Source: JAUIAI01 sp041396685
Lineage (GTDB): Bacteria > Pseudomonadota > Gammaproteobacteria > Burkholderiales > Burkholderiaceae_E
DNA length: 64,000 nt
Direction of reading: 5' to 3'
Assembly: GCA_041396685.1 (NCBI GenBank)
Contig: JAWKYD010000005.1
Coordinates: forward strand, 124,001 to 188,000
Made by a program: the position numbers and the translations under genes. Numbering within the stretch: the stretch's first letter is position 1; each line of letters begins with the position of its first letter. The notes beneath the pieces are model-generated. The model searched no databases. It worked only from the letters and a program-made list of their open reading frames with translations, and had not been told where the DNA came from. Below are positions 43,830 through 54,200 of this stretch, piece after piece.

Positions 43830-44960
43830 CTACTGCCGATCGAGCGAGGTGAAGATGCGCACGAGATCGACCTGACGGTGGACTCCCGCCTTGCGCTTGG
43901 CGTTCTTCAGGTGCGAACGCACGGTTTCGATCGTCGACTGCCGGCCCTGGGCGATCTCTGGCAGCGACTCGCCACCAGCCAGACGCGCGACCGCATCGAA
44001 CTCTGCATTGGTCCAGCGATACATGCGTTGCGCCGTTCGGCGCACGGTGCCCTCTCGGGCCTGGGCCTCGGCGCGAATCGACAACGAGTAGTTCCAGCTC
44101 GTCAAGGCCGGCGCGGCGCCGATCGGACGCATGCCGACCAGCTCGAGATGGGCCTGCCCTATCACCGGCAGGCGTTCCCGACACCGAGCGGCCATCGTCA
44201 GCACCGACGGATCGGAAGCCGCCTGTCCGAGCAAGCTGGTCAACCAGTGCTCGGCGACGTCGCTTGCCGGTACGATGACGCCGTCACGTTCGACGACCGA
44301 ACCCCGCATCATCATCGATTCGCCAGGACCGTTGGCCATCACAAGGCGACCGGCACCGTCGAGCAGGAATGCCGCCGAATCGTAACCATCGAGACCCGCT
44401 GCACGGCTCAGGGCATTGGCCACACTGACCTTTTCGAAGGCAGTGATCGCGCGCGCGACGGTATCGAGCGTCTCGACCACGGAACGATCGAAGCTGGTTT
44501 GATCGACGCCGCGCCAAAGCAACACGCCGTATGGCGTGGCGCGCGCGGCGTCGGGCCGGATCCAGAACCCACGCAGCCAGCGCAGGTCGTTGGGCGCGAG
44601 AAAATCGGCGTAGATCTCGAGACCGCGCAGGGTTTGGTCATCGACCAGTGCCTCGCCATCGATCACGCGGTATTCGCCGGGCTCGGGAACGCCCAGGGCG
44701 GCCAGCCAGGGGTCGACACGGCGGTAGTAGGTGTGCCACTGGCTGGCGGCGACATCCGGAAAGCCGCAACTGGCAAGCACGGGTCGCATGGGATCGGCGC
44801 GCAACTGCAGCATCACGGCGTGGCGGGCAGAGCACACATTGGCCAGGGTGGAGAGGAACTCCGCCCAACGGGCGCCATCTGCGAATGCGCCGTGGAGCGC
44901 ATTCATGAGTCGGATGACGGCAGAACCATTGCCGTCTCCCTGATAAGGCATTTGGGTCAT
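43830..44960 (-). CDS. LuxR-family transcriptional regulator
   Basis: The ATG at 44960 follows GGGAGGAAG. The 376-residue protein ends in a LuxR/GerE helix-turn-helix: WTNAEFDAVARLAGGESLPE, then IETVRSHLKNAKRKAGVHRQVDLVRIF. The N-terminal 300 residues (ALHGAFADGARWAEFL, YYRRVDPWLAALG, GFWIRPDAARATPYGVLL) resemble sensory regions of solo LuxR regulators and have no receiver or autoinducer-binding signature. Its target is not known. It starts next to a 410-bp, locally A+T-rich spacer shared with the transglutaminase gene. Confidence 0.82.
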   Translation of the reverse strand: MTQMPYQGDGNGSAVIRLMNALHGAFADGARWAEFLSTLANVCSARHAVMLQLRADPMRPVLASCGFPDVAASQWHTYYRRVDPWLAALGVPEPGEYRVIDGEALVDDQTLRGLEIYADFLAPNDLRWLRGFWIRPDAARATPYGVLLWRGVDQTSFDRSVVETLDTVARAITAFEKVSVANALSRAAGLDGYDSAAFLLDGAGRLVMANGPGESMMMRGSVVERDGVIVPASDVAEHWLTSLLGQAASDPSVLTMAARCRERLPVIGQAHLELVGMRPIGAAPALTSWNYSLSIRAEAQAREGTVRRTAQRMYRWTNAEFDAVARLAGGESLPEIAQGRQSTIETVRSHLKNAKRKAGVHRQVDLVRIFTSLDRQ

Positions 44961-45370
44961 TGGACGGGCTTCCTCCCGGAAAGCAATTCTTCTTATTTGC
45001 CGGACACGACTTCGACCCTGCCTCGAACCGCGGCGGGGTCGCCCCTGGTACCCGGACACCCGCCCTCAATTTAGCCAGCGCCGCCCAAAAACGCATCACT
45101 CAAAAGAGGGTTAACGTGCAAATGGGAGGGTGTTTTTTCGTTCACTTTGGGTGAGACGAATCTTTAGTAATAACCTGTTTCAGTTATTTACTCTGTTGCG
45201 GCCATTCCACCCTGCCGTTGCGCAGGGCGCACGAACCGTCCTGGACACCTGTCGGGAAAGGACGCCACCGCAAGCCAAGGCGGCCGTCCCCGTCTCGCAT
45301 ATGCGCTGGCACGGCGAGCGGCGCGCGCTGCTACGATAGTCGGCTCGTCGTCTCCCGGAGCGCCGTCATC
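44961..45370. other. 410-bp divergent spacer with an A+T-rich core
   Basis: No credible gene. The stretch 45085-45195 is strikingly A+T-rich for this window. It holds an inverted repeat AATAAC-N8-GTTATT (45169-45188) and a smaller one, TCAC-N5-GTGA (45042+100, that is 45142-45154). These could be operators for the divergent LuxR and transglutaminase genes. No clear -35/-10 pair was settled on. Confidence 0.45.
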
Positions 45371-46081
45371 GTGGCGATCACGCATTACCCTGGCCTGCCG
45401 ACATCGGCAGAGGGCCTTCTGGAACCCACGTCCTTCCTGGACGTCTTCGATTCCTCGATCCAGGCTTTCGTCGCCCGTACCATTCGTGATGCCGCGACGC
45501 CTCGCGCGCGTGCCGTCGCATTGTTCTATGCGGTACGCGACCAGATCCGATACGACCCCTATCGGCTCGGCTTCCAGGATGCCGACTACCATGCCAGCCG
45601 GGTGCTGGCCGATGGCTACGGCTGGTGCGTGTCCAAGGCCGTGCTGATGGCCACGACGCTGCGCGCGGCGGGCATTCCCGCGGCCCTGGGTTTCGCCGAC
45701 GTGCGCAACCACCTGACCACCGACAAACTGCGCGAACGCATGGGTGGGGTCGATGTCTTCTACAACCACGGCTATGCGGCGGCACTGATCGAGGGCCGCT
45801 GGCTGAAACTCGCCCCCGCCTTCAATATCGAACTCTGCGAACGTTTCGACGTCCTGCCGACCGAGTTCGACGGCACGGCCGATGCGCTTTACCAGGAATT
45901 CGATGCGCGCGAGCGGCTGCACATGCAGTATCTGGCCGATCACGGCACCTATAGCGACCTGCCGCTCGACAAGATCCGGGCCGACTTCGCCCGTTATTAC
46001 CCGAACAGCGTCTTCGCGCCGCACATTCCATCCGTCGACGATCCCTTCGACAGCCAACGCGAGCGACCCGCCGCCGCCTGA
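45371..46081 (+). CDS. Transglutaminase-like (papain-fold) protein
   Basis: The likely start is GTG at 45371 (VAITHYPGLPTSAEG), giving 236 residues. The transglutaminase core is visible: AVALFYAVRDQIRYDPY, the nucleophile region SRVLADGYGWCVSKAVLMATTLRAAGIPA (Cys after W), His in VFYNHGYAAALI and the Asp-like segment after it. Such stand-alone cytoplasmic proteins probably act as cysteine proteases or amidases. The role here is unknown. Confidence 0.82.
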   Translation: MAITHYPGLPTSAEGLLEPTSFLDVFDSSIQAFVARTIRDAATPRARAVALFYAVRDQIRYDPYRLGFQDADYHASRVLADGYGWCVSKAVLMATTLRAAGIPAALGFADVRNHLTTDKLRERMGGVDVFYNHGYAAALIEGRWLKLAPAFNIELCERFDVLPTEFDGTADALYQEFDARERLHMQYLADHGTYSDLPLDKIRADFARYYPNSVFAPHIPSVDDPFDSQRERPAAA

Positions 46082-46266
46082 GCGTCCTCGCCGTTTCGTG
46101 TGCGTCACCGTTTGATGTCGGTCGCGACCTGATCGCGGCCGTCGGTCCCGGCCCCCTCCGCCGATTCGTCGACCGTTCACCGCCGGCCGTCGACCCTCGT
46201 CCGCCTCCCATCGCCTCTCGTTGGCCGTCCGCCACGGATCCGCCTTAGGGTTCGCGCCGGGTCGAG

Positions 46267-46282
46267 TGTGACTTTCTTCACA
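46267..46282. promoter_or_regulatory. Perfect CRP/FNR-family-like palindrome TGTGA-N6-TCACA
   Basis: TGTGACTTTCTTCACA matches the CRP consensus half-sites exactly. It ends 16 bp before the ATG of the DUF1800 gene. At that place it would more likely block than activate, and chance cannot be excluded. Confidence 0.4.
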
Positions 46283-46298
46283 GAAGCGAGGCGGCGGC

Positions 46299-48029
46299 AT
46301 GAACCGGCATCCAAGCATCCGATTGCGCATCGCGCGCATCCTGGCGATGGCGATCACGGTGTCGTTGGCCGCCTGCGGCGGATCCGGCGGCGACGGATTG
46401 ATCGCCTACAAGAGCGGCGGCGGCACCGCCGTGCCGCCGCAATCGCATCCCGTGAGCGACGCCGAGGCATCGCGCTTTCTCTCTCAGGCGACCTTCGGCC
46501 CGAAGGCGGTCGAGGTCGACGATCTGCGCCGCGACGGCTACGTCGCCTGGATCGAGAAGCAGTTCTCGCTGCCCGTCTCGTCGCTGCGGGACTGGGTCGA
46601 CGGCCGCCTCGTCCTCAGCGGCCAGGAGAACATCGATCGGAAATGGATCCAGAACGGCTTCTGGCGCAATGCCGCCGTCGGCAGCGACCAGTTGCGACAA
46701 CGCGTCGCCTTCGCGCTGTCGCAGATATTCGTCGTGTCGATGATGGACGGCAACGTCAACCGCTATCCGCGCGGGGTCGCCGACTACTACGACCGGCTCG
46801 CGCGCAATGCGTTCGGCAACTTCCGCACGTTGCTGCAGGAGGTGTCGCTGCACCCGATGATGGGTCTGTATCTGTCGCATCTCGCCAACCAGAGAGCGGA
46901 CCCGCAGACAGGTCGCGTACCCGACGAGAACTTCGCACGCGAACTGATGCAGCTGTTCACGATCGGCCTCTACGAGCTCAACGTCGACGGCACGATGAAG
47001 ACCGATGCCATGGGTGAGCCGATCGAGACCTACACGAATGCCGACGTCGAGGGCCTGGCAAGGGTCTTCACCGGCTTCGGCTGGGCGGGCCCCGATCGGC
47101 AGCGGGGCCGCTTCTTCGGCTGGATCGGCGACGACGATCGCGAGGTGCTGCCGATGCAGGGCTATCCGGACTATCACGCCACCGAAGAGAAATCGTTCCT
47201 CGGCCTGACCTTGCCCGCGCAGACCTTTGCCGACCCCGAGCAATCGCTGTCCCGCGCGCTCGACCACATCTTCGCGCATCCGAACGTCGGGCCGTTCATT
47301 GCCAAGCAGCTGATCCAACGGCTGGTCACCAGCAATCCGAGTCCGGCCTACGTGGCGCGCGTCGCCGCCGAATTCGCCGACAACGGTGAGGGCACGCGCG
47401 GCGACATGCGCGCGGTGATCCGTGCGATCCTGTTCGACCCGGAAGCGCGCGACGGGACACGTGCGATGCTCGCTGGCAGTGGCCGCGTGCGCGAACCGAT
47501 CCTGCGCTTCGCGCACTGGATGCGCAGCTTCGATGCGGACTCCGAGAGCCGCCAGTTCCTGATCGGGGTCACCGACGATCCCGCCAAGAGCCTCGGTCAG
47601 AGTGTGCTGCGTTCGCCATCGGTGTTCAACTTCTACCGCCCGGGATACGTTCCGCCGAACACGGACCTGGCCACCAACGGCCTGGTCGCGCCCGAGTTGC
47701 AGACCACGCATGAGACTTCGGTGGCAGGCTGGCTGAACATGATGCGGCAGGTGGTGGCGCAGGGATATGGCGAATCGCGCGACGTCCGCAGCGCCTACGG
47801 CCGCGAGCTTGCATTGGCCATGAACCCCGCGGAACTGGTCGAACGCATCAATGTGCTGTTGCTGAACGGCTCGATGTCGGGCACCTTGCGCGCGCGGCTC
47901 CAACAGGCCGTCGAATCGGTGAACATTCCCTCCAACGATCCGGCACGGGCCGATCAGGCGCGGTTGAGCCGCGTACACATGGCCGTCTTCCTGGCCATCG
48001 CCTCGCCGGAATACGCGGTGCTCAAGTGA
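46299..48029 (+). CDS. DUF1800 lipoprotein
   Basis: The 576-residue protein has a lipobox (LAAC, Cys26). The DUF1800 features follow: ASRFLSQATFGPKAVEVDDL, WIEKQFSLP, QLRQRVAFALSQIFVVS, PDENFARELMQLFTIGLYELN and ATEEKSFLGLTLP. The family is widespread, always next to DUF1501 as here (22 bp downstream), exported, and of unknown function. An adjacent perfect TGTGA-N6-TCACA site lies at its start. Confidence 0.9.
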   Translation: MNRHPSIRLRIARILAMAITVSLAACGGSGGDGLIAYKSGGGTAVPPQSHPVSDAEASRFLSQATFGPKAVEVDDLRRDGYVAWIEKQFSLPVSSLRDWVDGRLVLSGQENIDRKWIQNGFWRNAAVGSDQLRQRVAFALSQIFVVSMMDGNVNRYPRGVADYYDRLARNAFGNFRTLLQEVSLHPMMGLYLSHLANQRADPQTGRVPDENFARELMQLFTIGLYELNVDGTMKTDAMGEPIETYTNADVEGLARVFTGFGWAGPDRQRGRFFGWIGDDDREVLPMQGYPDYHATEEKSFLGLTLPAQTFADPEQSLSRALDHIFAHPNVGPFIAKQLIQRLVTSNPSPAYVARVAAEFADNGEGTRGDMRAVIRAILFDPEARDGTRAMLAGSGRVREPILRFAHWMRSFDADSESRQFLIGVTDDPAKSLGQSVLRSPSVFNFYRPGYVPPNTDLATNGLVAPELQTTHETSVAGWLNMMRQVVAQGYGESRDVRSAYGRELALAMNPAELVERINVLLLNGSMSGTLRARLQQAVESVNIPSNDPARADQARLSRVHMAVFLAIASPEYAVLK

Positions 48030-48051
48030 CAACGACGGAGACACCAACCCG

Positions 48052-49461
48052 ATGAGCTTCGAATCTTCTCGCCGACGTTTCCTGCGCTCCGGCCTGCTCG
48101 CCCCCTCGCTGGCCCGGGCGACCCCGTTCACCGCCGCTCTGGCCGCGGCCGGCCAGGCGGCCGCGCAGTCCGCGAACGACTACCGCGCGCTGGTGTGCGT
48201 CTTCCTGTTCGGTGGCAATGACCAGGGCAACACCGTGCTCGCCACCGACCCGGATTCCTGGTCGGCCTACCGCGCCCTGCGCGGCACCGGATCGTCGCCC
48301 ATCGCCCTGCCCGCCGCCGGCGACGCCGGCGGGGTCCTGCCGATCGCGCCGGCCACGGCCCAGGGCGGTCGCTCGTTCGCTCTCCATCCGGCGCTCGGCG
48401 ACCTGGCTGATTTGTTCGCTGCCGGTCAGGCGGCGGTGCTTGCCAACGTCGGAACGCTGATCGCGCCGATGACGCGCGACGACTACGACGAACAACGGGT
48501 GCCGCGACCGCCCAAGCTGTTCTCCCACAACGACCAGCAATCGGTCTGGCAGTCGAGCAGACCCGAAGGCGCGCGCACGGGTTGGGGCGGCCGGCTCGGC
48601 GATCATTCCGCCGGCCTCAATGCCACCTCGATCTTTACTTGCATGTCCACCGGCGAGAATGCGGTCTGGCTGGCCGGCGAGCAGACGATTCCGTTTCGTG
48701 CCGGCACGAGCGGCGCGACCGAGATCGTCGGACTGACCGGATCCCTGTTCGGCTCGCCCACCGCCGCCGCGCTGTACCGGGACATCGTCACCAGTGATTC
48801 GCCGCAGTACTTCGAGCGGGCGCACGCCGGTGTCGTGCGCCGGGCGATCGACGCCCAGGCGGCGCTGAACGACGCCATGATCGCAAGCTCGGCTCTGGAG
48901 CCGGCGCCGCGCACCCCGAGCGGCGGCACCAACGGCCTGGCGGTGCAATTGAACACGGTGGCGCGCATCATCGGTGCCCGGACCGCGCTCGGTGCACGAC
49001 GGCAATTGTTCTTCGTCGGTCTCGGCGGTTTCGACACCCACGACGATCAGCTCACGCGTCATGCGGGTCTGCTCGGCTCGCTCGGACAGGCGCTCGCATA
49101 TTTCCAACGCCTGCTGGCCGACCCCGCGGTCGGCGCGAGCAATGACGTGACCACGTTCACGGCCTCCGACTTCGGCCGCACGATGGCCAGCAACGGCGAC
49201 GGTACCGATCACGGCTGGGGTTCACACCATTTCGTGGTCGGCAGCGCGGTACGGGGCGGTGACATCTACGGCCGTTTTCCGGTCATCGGCATCGACACGC
49301 CGGACGACGTCGGTCGCGGCCGCCTCCTGCCCGTGCAGTCGGTCGATCAGTACGCGGCGACGCTGGCGGGCTGGTTCGGCCTGAGCCCCAGTCTGATCGA
49401 CGACGTGTTCCCGAACCTGGTGAACTTCGGCTCGGCACGCGACCTGGGCTTCATGCTCTAG
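48052..49461 (+). CDS. DUF1501 Tat-exported protein
   Basis: The 469-residue protein begins with a twin-arginine signal (SSRRRFLRSGLLAPSLA). Conserved DUF1501 segments include ALVCVFLFGGNDQGNTV, LFSHNDQQSVWQS, FFVGLGGFDTHDDQL, FTASDFGRTMASNGD and GTDHGWGSHHFVVG. The His/Asp-rich pattern recalls sulfatase/phosphatase-fold proteins. It forms a two-gene unit with DUF1800. Tat export suggests folding, perhaps with metal, before export. The activity is unknown. Confidence 0.9.
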   Translation: MSFESSRRRFLRSGLLAPSLARATPFTAALAAAGQAAAQSANDYRALVCVFLFGGNDQGNTVLATDPDSWSAYRALRGTGSSPIALPAAGDAGGVLPIAPATAQGGRSFALHPALGDLADLFAAGQAAVLANVGTLIAPMTRDDYDEQRVPRPPKLFSHNDQQSVWQSSRPEGARTGWGGRLGDHSAGLNATSIFTCMSTGENAVWLAGEQTIPFRAGTSGATEIVGLTGSLFGSPTAAALYRDIVTSDSPQYFERAHAGVVRRAIDAQAALNDAMIASSALEPAPRTPSGGTNGLAVQLNTVARIIGARTALGARRQLFFVGLGGFDTHDDQLTRHAGLLGSLGQALAYFQRLLADPAVGASNDVTTFTASDFGRTMASNGDGTDHGWGSHHFVVGSAVRGGDIYGRFPVIGIDTPDDVGRGRLLPVQSVDQYAATLAGWFGLSPSLIDDVFPNLVNFGSARDLGFML

Positions 49462-49507
49462 AAATCATGAAGACCCGGGCGGGCCGCGATTCGCTCGCGA
49501 CCACGGC

Positions 49508-49526
49508 CGATCGGCGTGGCCGATCG
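49508..49526. terminator. Possible bidirectional terminator
   Basis: CGATCGGC (49508-49515) pairs with GCCGATCG (49519-49526) across GTG, within the 66-bp convergent gap between DUF1501 and the SDR gene. No T-tract. Confidence 0.35.
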
Positions 49527-49527
49527 A

Positions 49528-50214
49528 TCAACGTGCGACCCAGCCCCCGCAGACCGGGAACACCTGTCCGACGAAACAATCGGCTGCCGGACTCAACAGA
49601 TAGGTCGCGAAGCGGGCATCCTCGTCGGCGCTCACCAACCGACCCAACGGCACCTCTCGCCGCAGACGCTCCTGGAATCTGGGCAGCGCCTGCACTCGCG
49701 CGGGGAAGTAGGTCGGGTTGTCGACGAAGTTCTGCGCGATGGCATTGACGCGGATTCCCTCGCGCGCCAGTTCCACGCCGCTCGCCTGAACCCACGCGAG
49801 CTGGGCGCCGCGTGCCGCGCTGTAGGTCGAGGTACGCGGCATCCCGCGTAGCGCGGACGCGCTGCCCATGACGAGAAAACGTCCGCCGTGCGAACGCTCG
49901 CGCCAGTCGGGCAGCACCGCGGCAAGCAATCTCGGCAGCGGATCCACCATGGCCGAGAACACCGCCCGCCATTCGTCGTCACCCACCTCGCCCACCGGCG
50001 TGGCAGGCGCCGCGACACCCAGATTGGCGACCACGGCGTCGATGCGGCCCGCGCCCGCCACACATGCCGCCGCCGCCGCGGGCTCGACGAGATCCCCGTC
50101 GGCCGCGATCACCTCGGCGCCAGCCGCCGAAATCGCGGCGCACAACGCCGGCCCCATGAACACGTCCGCCTGCGTCACGAGCACACGCTGACCCGAAAGC
50201 TCTCTTTCCGACAT
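49528..50214 (-). CDS. Short-chain dehydrogenase/reductase
   Basis: The ATG at 50214 gives 228 residues. The SDR catalytic motif is seen as STYSAARGAQLAWVQ (Tyr-x3-Arg in place of Tyr-x3-Lys) with Ser in VMGSASALRG. The N-terminal cofactor motif is atypical (RVLVTQADVFMGPALC instead of TGxxxGIG). The C-terminal FVGQVFPVCGGWVAR is normal. It resembles halohydrin dehalogenase-like SDRs, which use Ser-Tyr-Arg and have lost the NAD glycines, so a dehalogenase or related lyase is a real alternative. It is third in the operon with the hydrolase and oxidoreductase. Confidence 0.75.
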   Translation of the reverse strand: MSERELSGQRVLVTQADVFMGPALCAAISAAGAEVIAADGDLVEPAAAAACVAGAGRIDAVVANLGVAAPATPVGEVGDDEWRAVFSAMVDPLPRLLAAVLPDWRERSHGGRFLVMGSASALRGMPRTSTYSAARGAQLAWVQASGVELAREGIRVNAIAQNFVDNPTYFPARVQALPRFQERLRREVPLGRLVSADEDARFATYLLSPAADCFVGQVFPVCGGWVAR

Positions 50215-50325
50215 GACACTCTCCGATGCACGCCCGGGTTGCGCAACGACCCGGCAACCACTGCGCAGGCTGGTGACCACCGACCTCGTCGATTGGTCCG
50301 CGACGGTGCGATTGTCGCCCCGGAC

Positions 50326-51270
50326 TCAGGACGCCGGCCGAAGCGCCGGGGCGACACCGCCCGCCCGCGCCTGAGTATCCGCAGATGCACCGGCCGATAT
50401 CGTGGTGGCACCGCTGGCGAGTGCGGTGAGCCAGCCGCCCAGCTCCGCGTCGGCGCGCTCGCGCCAGTGAGCCGTTTCGTTGAACAGCTCGTGCAGTCCG
50501 CCGTCCAAGAGCACGAATCGAAGCCGCGTCGTGGGCGCCCGGACCGCGAACGCATGCCAGGCCTGTGGATCGGCAACCCGATCGTCGGAACCCCCGAGCA
50601 ACAGGGTCGGTGGCAACAGTGTCCCGGCGGCTGCGATCGAGCGCGCGCCGGACTGCAGCATCCAGTCGACCAGTGCCGCCGTGACGCTGCCATGCACGAG
50701 CGGGTCGTCGTGATAGGCGCGCACCTGCTCGGGATCATGCGACAGACGCCGACCGTCGATCGGCCGCGTCATCACCAGGTTTGGTGCGATCGCATTCACG
50801 ATCGTGACCTGGAATCGCTGGAAGGCACTCAAACTGGGCCGCAGCGCCGGTGACGACAGTACCAGCCCGGCCACCCGACACTCGTGCTGCAAAACCATCT
50901 CGGCCGCCAAGGTGCCACCCATGCTATGGCCGAACAGAACCGGTTCGACCCCGGTATGACGACGAAACGCGTCGAACCGACGGAGCGCATCGTCGATGAA
51001 ACCCGGTTCACCCGGCAGGCGACCGCGCACCCCCGGCGAATGTCCGTGACCCCGATGATCGTGCGCACCCACATGCCATCCCTGCGCATTGAGCAATGCG
51101 ATCAGGCGGCGGTATCGCCCGACATGCTCGCCGAAGCCATGCAGCAGATAGAGGCTGCCACGCGGCGGGCCCGCGGCCGGAAAATCGTAGAGCGCGAGTC
51201 CGGATTCGTCGCTTGAACGACTTGGCTCCGGTGGCGGCGCGGCGGCCGCCTCGACGCACGGATCGGTCAT
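50326..51270 (-). CDS. Alpha/beta hydrolase (monoacylglycerol-lipase-like)
   Basis: This 314-residue serine hydrolase shows LYLLHGFGEHVGRYRRLI, the dipeptide region AHDHRGHGHSPG, the nucleophile elbow LFGHSMGGTLAAEM, the acid loop LLGGSDDRVADP and His in LDGGLHELFNE. The arrangement fits lysophospholipases or monoacylglycerol lipases. It starts 3 bp after the end of the indolepyruvate oxidoreductase gene, implying co-transcription. The substrate is unknown. Confidence 0.87.
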   Translation of the reverse strand: MTDPCVEAAAAPPPEPSRSSDESGLALYDFPAAGPPRGSLYLLHGFGEHVGRYRRLIALLNAQGWHVGAHDHRGHGHSPGVRGRLPGEPGFIDDALRRFDAFRRHTGVEPVLFGHSMGGTLAAEMVLQHECRVAGLVLSSPALRPSLSAFQRFQVTIVNAIAPNLVMTRPIDGRRLSHDPEQVRAYHDDPLVHGSVTAALVDWMLQSGARSIAAAGTLLPPTLLLGGSDDRVADPQAWHAFAVRAPTTRLRFVLLDGGLHELFNETAHWRERADAELGGWLTALASGATTISAGASADTQARAGGVAPALRPAS

Positions 51271-51273
51271 CGT

Positions 51274-54200
51274 TCAGGCTCCCGGTCGGACCACCGATAT
51301 CGTCTGCATCGGCGCCTCGCCGCGCAGGCGCGCGAGCAGTCCGGCCTGCTGCGTGCGCACCTTCGCGGCGGCGGCCTCCTTGACCGGCCCGTAGCCGCGA
51401 ATCGCCAAGACGGATTCGGCCAGGTCCACCGCGACGTCGACGTTGTCCGCCGTCAGGCGGGTCAGAATCTCGTCGATCATCGAGCGGTATCGAGCCAGCA
51501 AGTCGCGCTCGAGCCTGCGCTCCTCGGTCCGCGCGAACGGGTCGGCCCAGGTACCGCGCAGGAACTTGAAACGCGCGAGCCCGCCCATCAGCGGCAGTAG
51601 CCACTGGCCGAATGCGCGCTTGGCCGGACGCCCGGTGCGCTGGTCGGGTCGCGCCAGCCAGGACGGGGCGAGATGGAAGCGCAGCCGATAATCGCCTTCG
51701 AACTGCTCGTCGATGCGCGCGCGCCAGTCCGTGGCGGCGTGCAGGCGCGCGACCTCGTACTCGTCCTTGGCGGCCATCAGCTTGAACAGGCCTCGCGCCA
51801 CCGCATGCGCAAGCCTCGGGCTGGCGGCGAGCGCTCCGAGACGCTCGACCTCCACCTTGCGAACGCGCTCGACGAAATCCGCGTATTCGCGACCGTAGGC
51901 GGCATTCTGGTATTCGCCGAGGAACTGCTCGCGTCTGCGCACGAACTGCGCCAGGTCGGTCTCGGTGCGCACCTCGCCGCCTGGACGGCGGAACTCGATC
52001 ACCTGGGCCGGCATGGCCTTGCGATGCACGGCGTCGGAATCGTGTGCCAGGCGTCGGCCCCACAGGAACGCACTCAGGTTGCTCTCGACCTGGACGCCGT
52101 TGAGTTCGATGGCGCGCTCGATCGCATGGCGGTGCAACGGAATCCAACCGAGCTGCCACGCGAAGCCGATCATCATGGGGTTGGTATAGATAGCGTCGCC
52201 AAGCAGGCTCATCGACAGACGCGTGAAATCGCGGAACTCCAGATCGCGATCGCCGGCCGCATCGACGATGTTGCGCATCAGATCGGTCTTGGGCAGCTCC
52301 CAGTCGGGGTCGCGCAGGAAGGCCGAGGTCGGTGCGACATCGCCGTTGCCGACCACACGGGTGACCTTGGGCCGCATCTTGGACAAGGCCTCGTTACCCG
52401 CGCTGACGACCAGATCGGTGCCCAGGACCAGGTCGGCCTCGCCGGTCGCGATGCGGGTCGCGTGCAGATGTCCCTGCTCGCGCGCGATCTGCACGTGCGA
52501 GAACACTGCCCCGCCCTTTTGCGCGAGACCGGCCATGTCGAGCACCGAGATGCCGAGACCTTCGAGGTGGGCCGCCATGCCGAGCAGCTGCCCGACCGTG
52601 ACCACCCCGGTGCCGCCGACACCCGTCACCAGGATGCCGTAGCTGGCATTGCCCGAGGCCTCGATCGGCAACTGCTCGGGTTCGGGCAGCTCCGGCCAGC
52701 CGGCATCGTCGACCACCGCGACCGCGGGCTTGCGCAGTTGCCCGCCCTCGACCGTGACGAAGCTCGGGCAGAAGCCCTTCAGGCACGAATAGTCCTTGTT
52801 GCAGACCGACTGATTGATGCGGCGCTTGCGGCCGAACTCCGTTTCGACCGGCTCGACGGCAACACACGATGACTGCACCGAGCAATCGCCGCAGCCCTCG
52901 CAGACCAGCTCGTTGATGACCACCCGGACCGCGGGATCGGGATAGCCGGGTTTGCCGTCGACGATGCGCTTGCGCCGGCGCCGCTTCTCGGTCGCGCAGG
53001 TCTGGTCGTAGACCAGCACCGTCACGCCCTCGACCTCGCGCAGCCGACGCTGCACGGCATCGAGCTGGTCACGGTGATGCACCGGGACGTCCACCTCGAT
53101 GCCCCCCCGGCCGTACTTCCGGGGCTCGTCGGTGACCACGACCACCTCGCGTGCGCCCTCGGCACGGACCTGCGCGACGATCATCGGCACGGTCAGCGTG
53201 CCGTCGATCGGCTGGCCGCCGGTCATGGCCACCGCATCGTTGTACAAGACCTTGTAGGTGATGTTCACGCCGGCGGCGATCGAGGCACGGATCGCCAGCA
53301 GTCCGGAATGGAAATAGGTACCGTCGCCGAGGTTGGCAAAGATGTGCCGGGTGTCGGTGAACGGCGCCTGGCCGATCCAGGGCACACCTTCGCCGCCCAT
53401 CTGGGTGAACGTGGACGTGTGCCGCTCGGGCATCCAGATCGACATGTAGTGACAGCCGATACCGGCCACCGCCCGCGAGCCCTCGGGCACGTGCGTCGAG
53501 GTGTTGTGCGGACAGCCGGCGCAAAATGTCGGCACGCGATCGACCGTGGCATGAGGCTCGGCCAGCGCCCTCTCCTTGGCCTGCAGGATGGACAGCCGGG
53601 TCTGGATGCGCGAGCGGGTGTCGGCATCGAGTTCGAAGCGCGAACCGAAGCGGCCGGGATTGAGCAGCCGCGCGGCGATCGCCCGAGCGATCATGGCCGG
53701 CGACAATTCCGCGTGGGCGGGCAGCAGCCACTGACCCATCGGCATCGCCCACTCACCACCGCGGCCGTCTTTCTCGTCGAACTTGCCAAAGATGTTCGGC
53801 CGCTCGGCATCGGGCCAGTTGTACAGTTCCTCCTTGAGCGCGTATTCGAGGATCTGGCGCTTTTCCTCGACCACCAGGATCTCGCCGAGGCCGCGCGCGA
53901 ACGCGCTCACCGTCTGCGCTTCCAGCGGCCAGACCACGTCGCATTTGAACACCCGGATCCCGATGCGCCGGCAGGCATCATCATCGAGCCCCAGTTCGTC
54001 GAGCGCCTCGCGGGTATCGAGATACGCCTTGCCGCCGGTGATGATGCCGAACCAGGCCTGCGGCGAATCGATGACCGTGCGATTGAGTCCGTTCGCACGA
54101 ACGTAGGCGAGTGCGGCGTACCACTTGTAGTCGAGCAGGCGGGATTCCTGCGCCAGCGGCGTGTCGGGCCAGCGGATGTTCAGGCCATCGGGCGGCAGTT

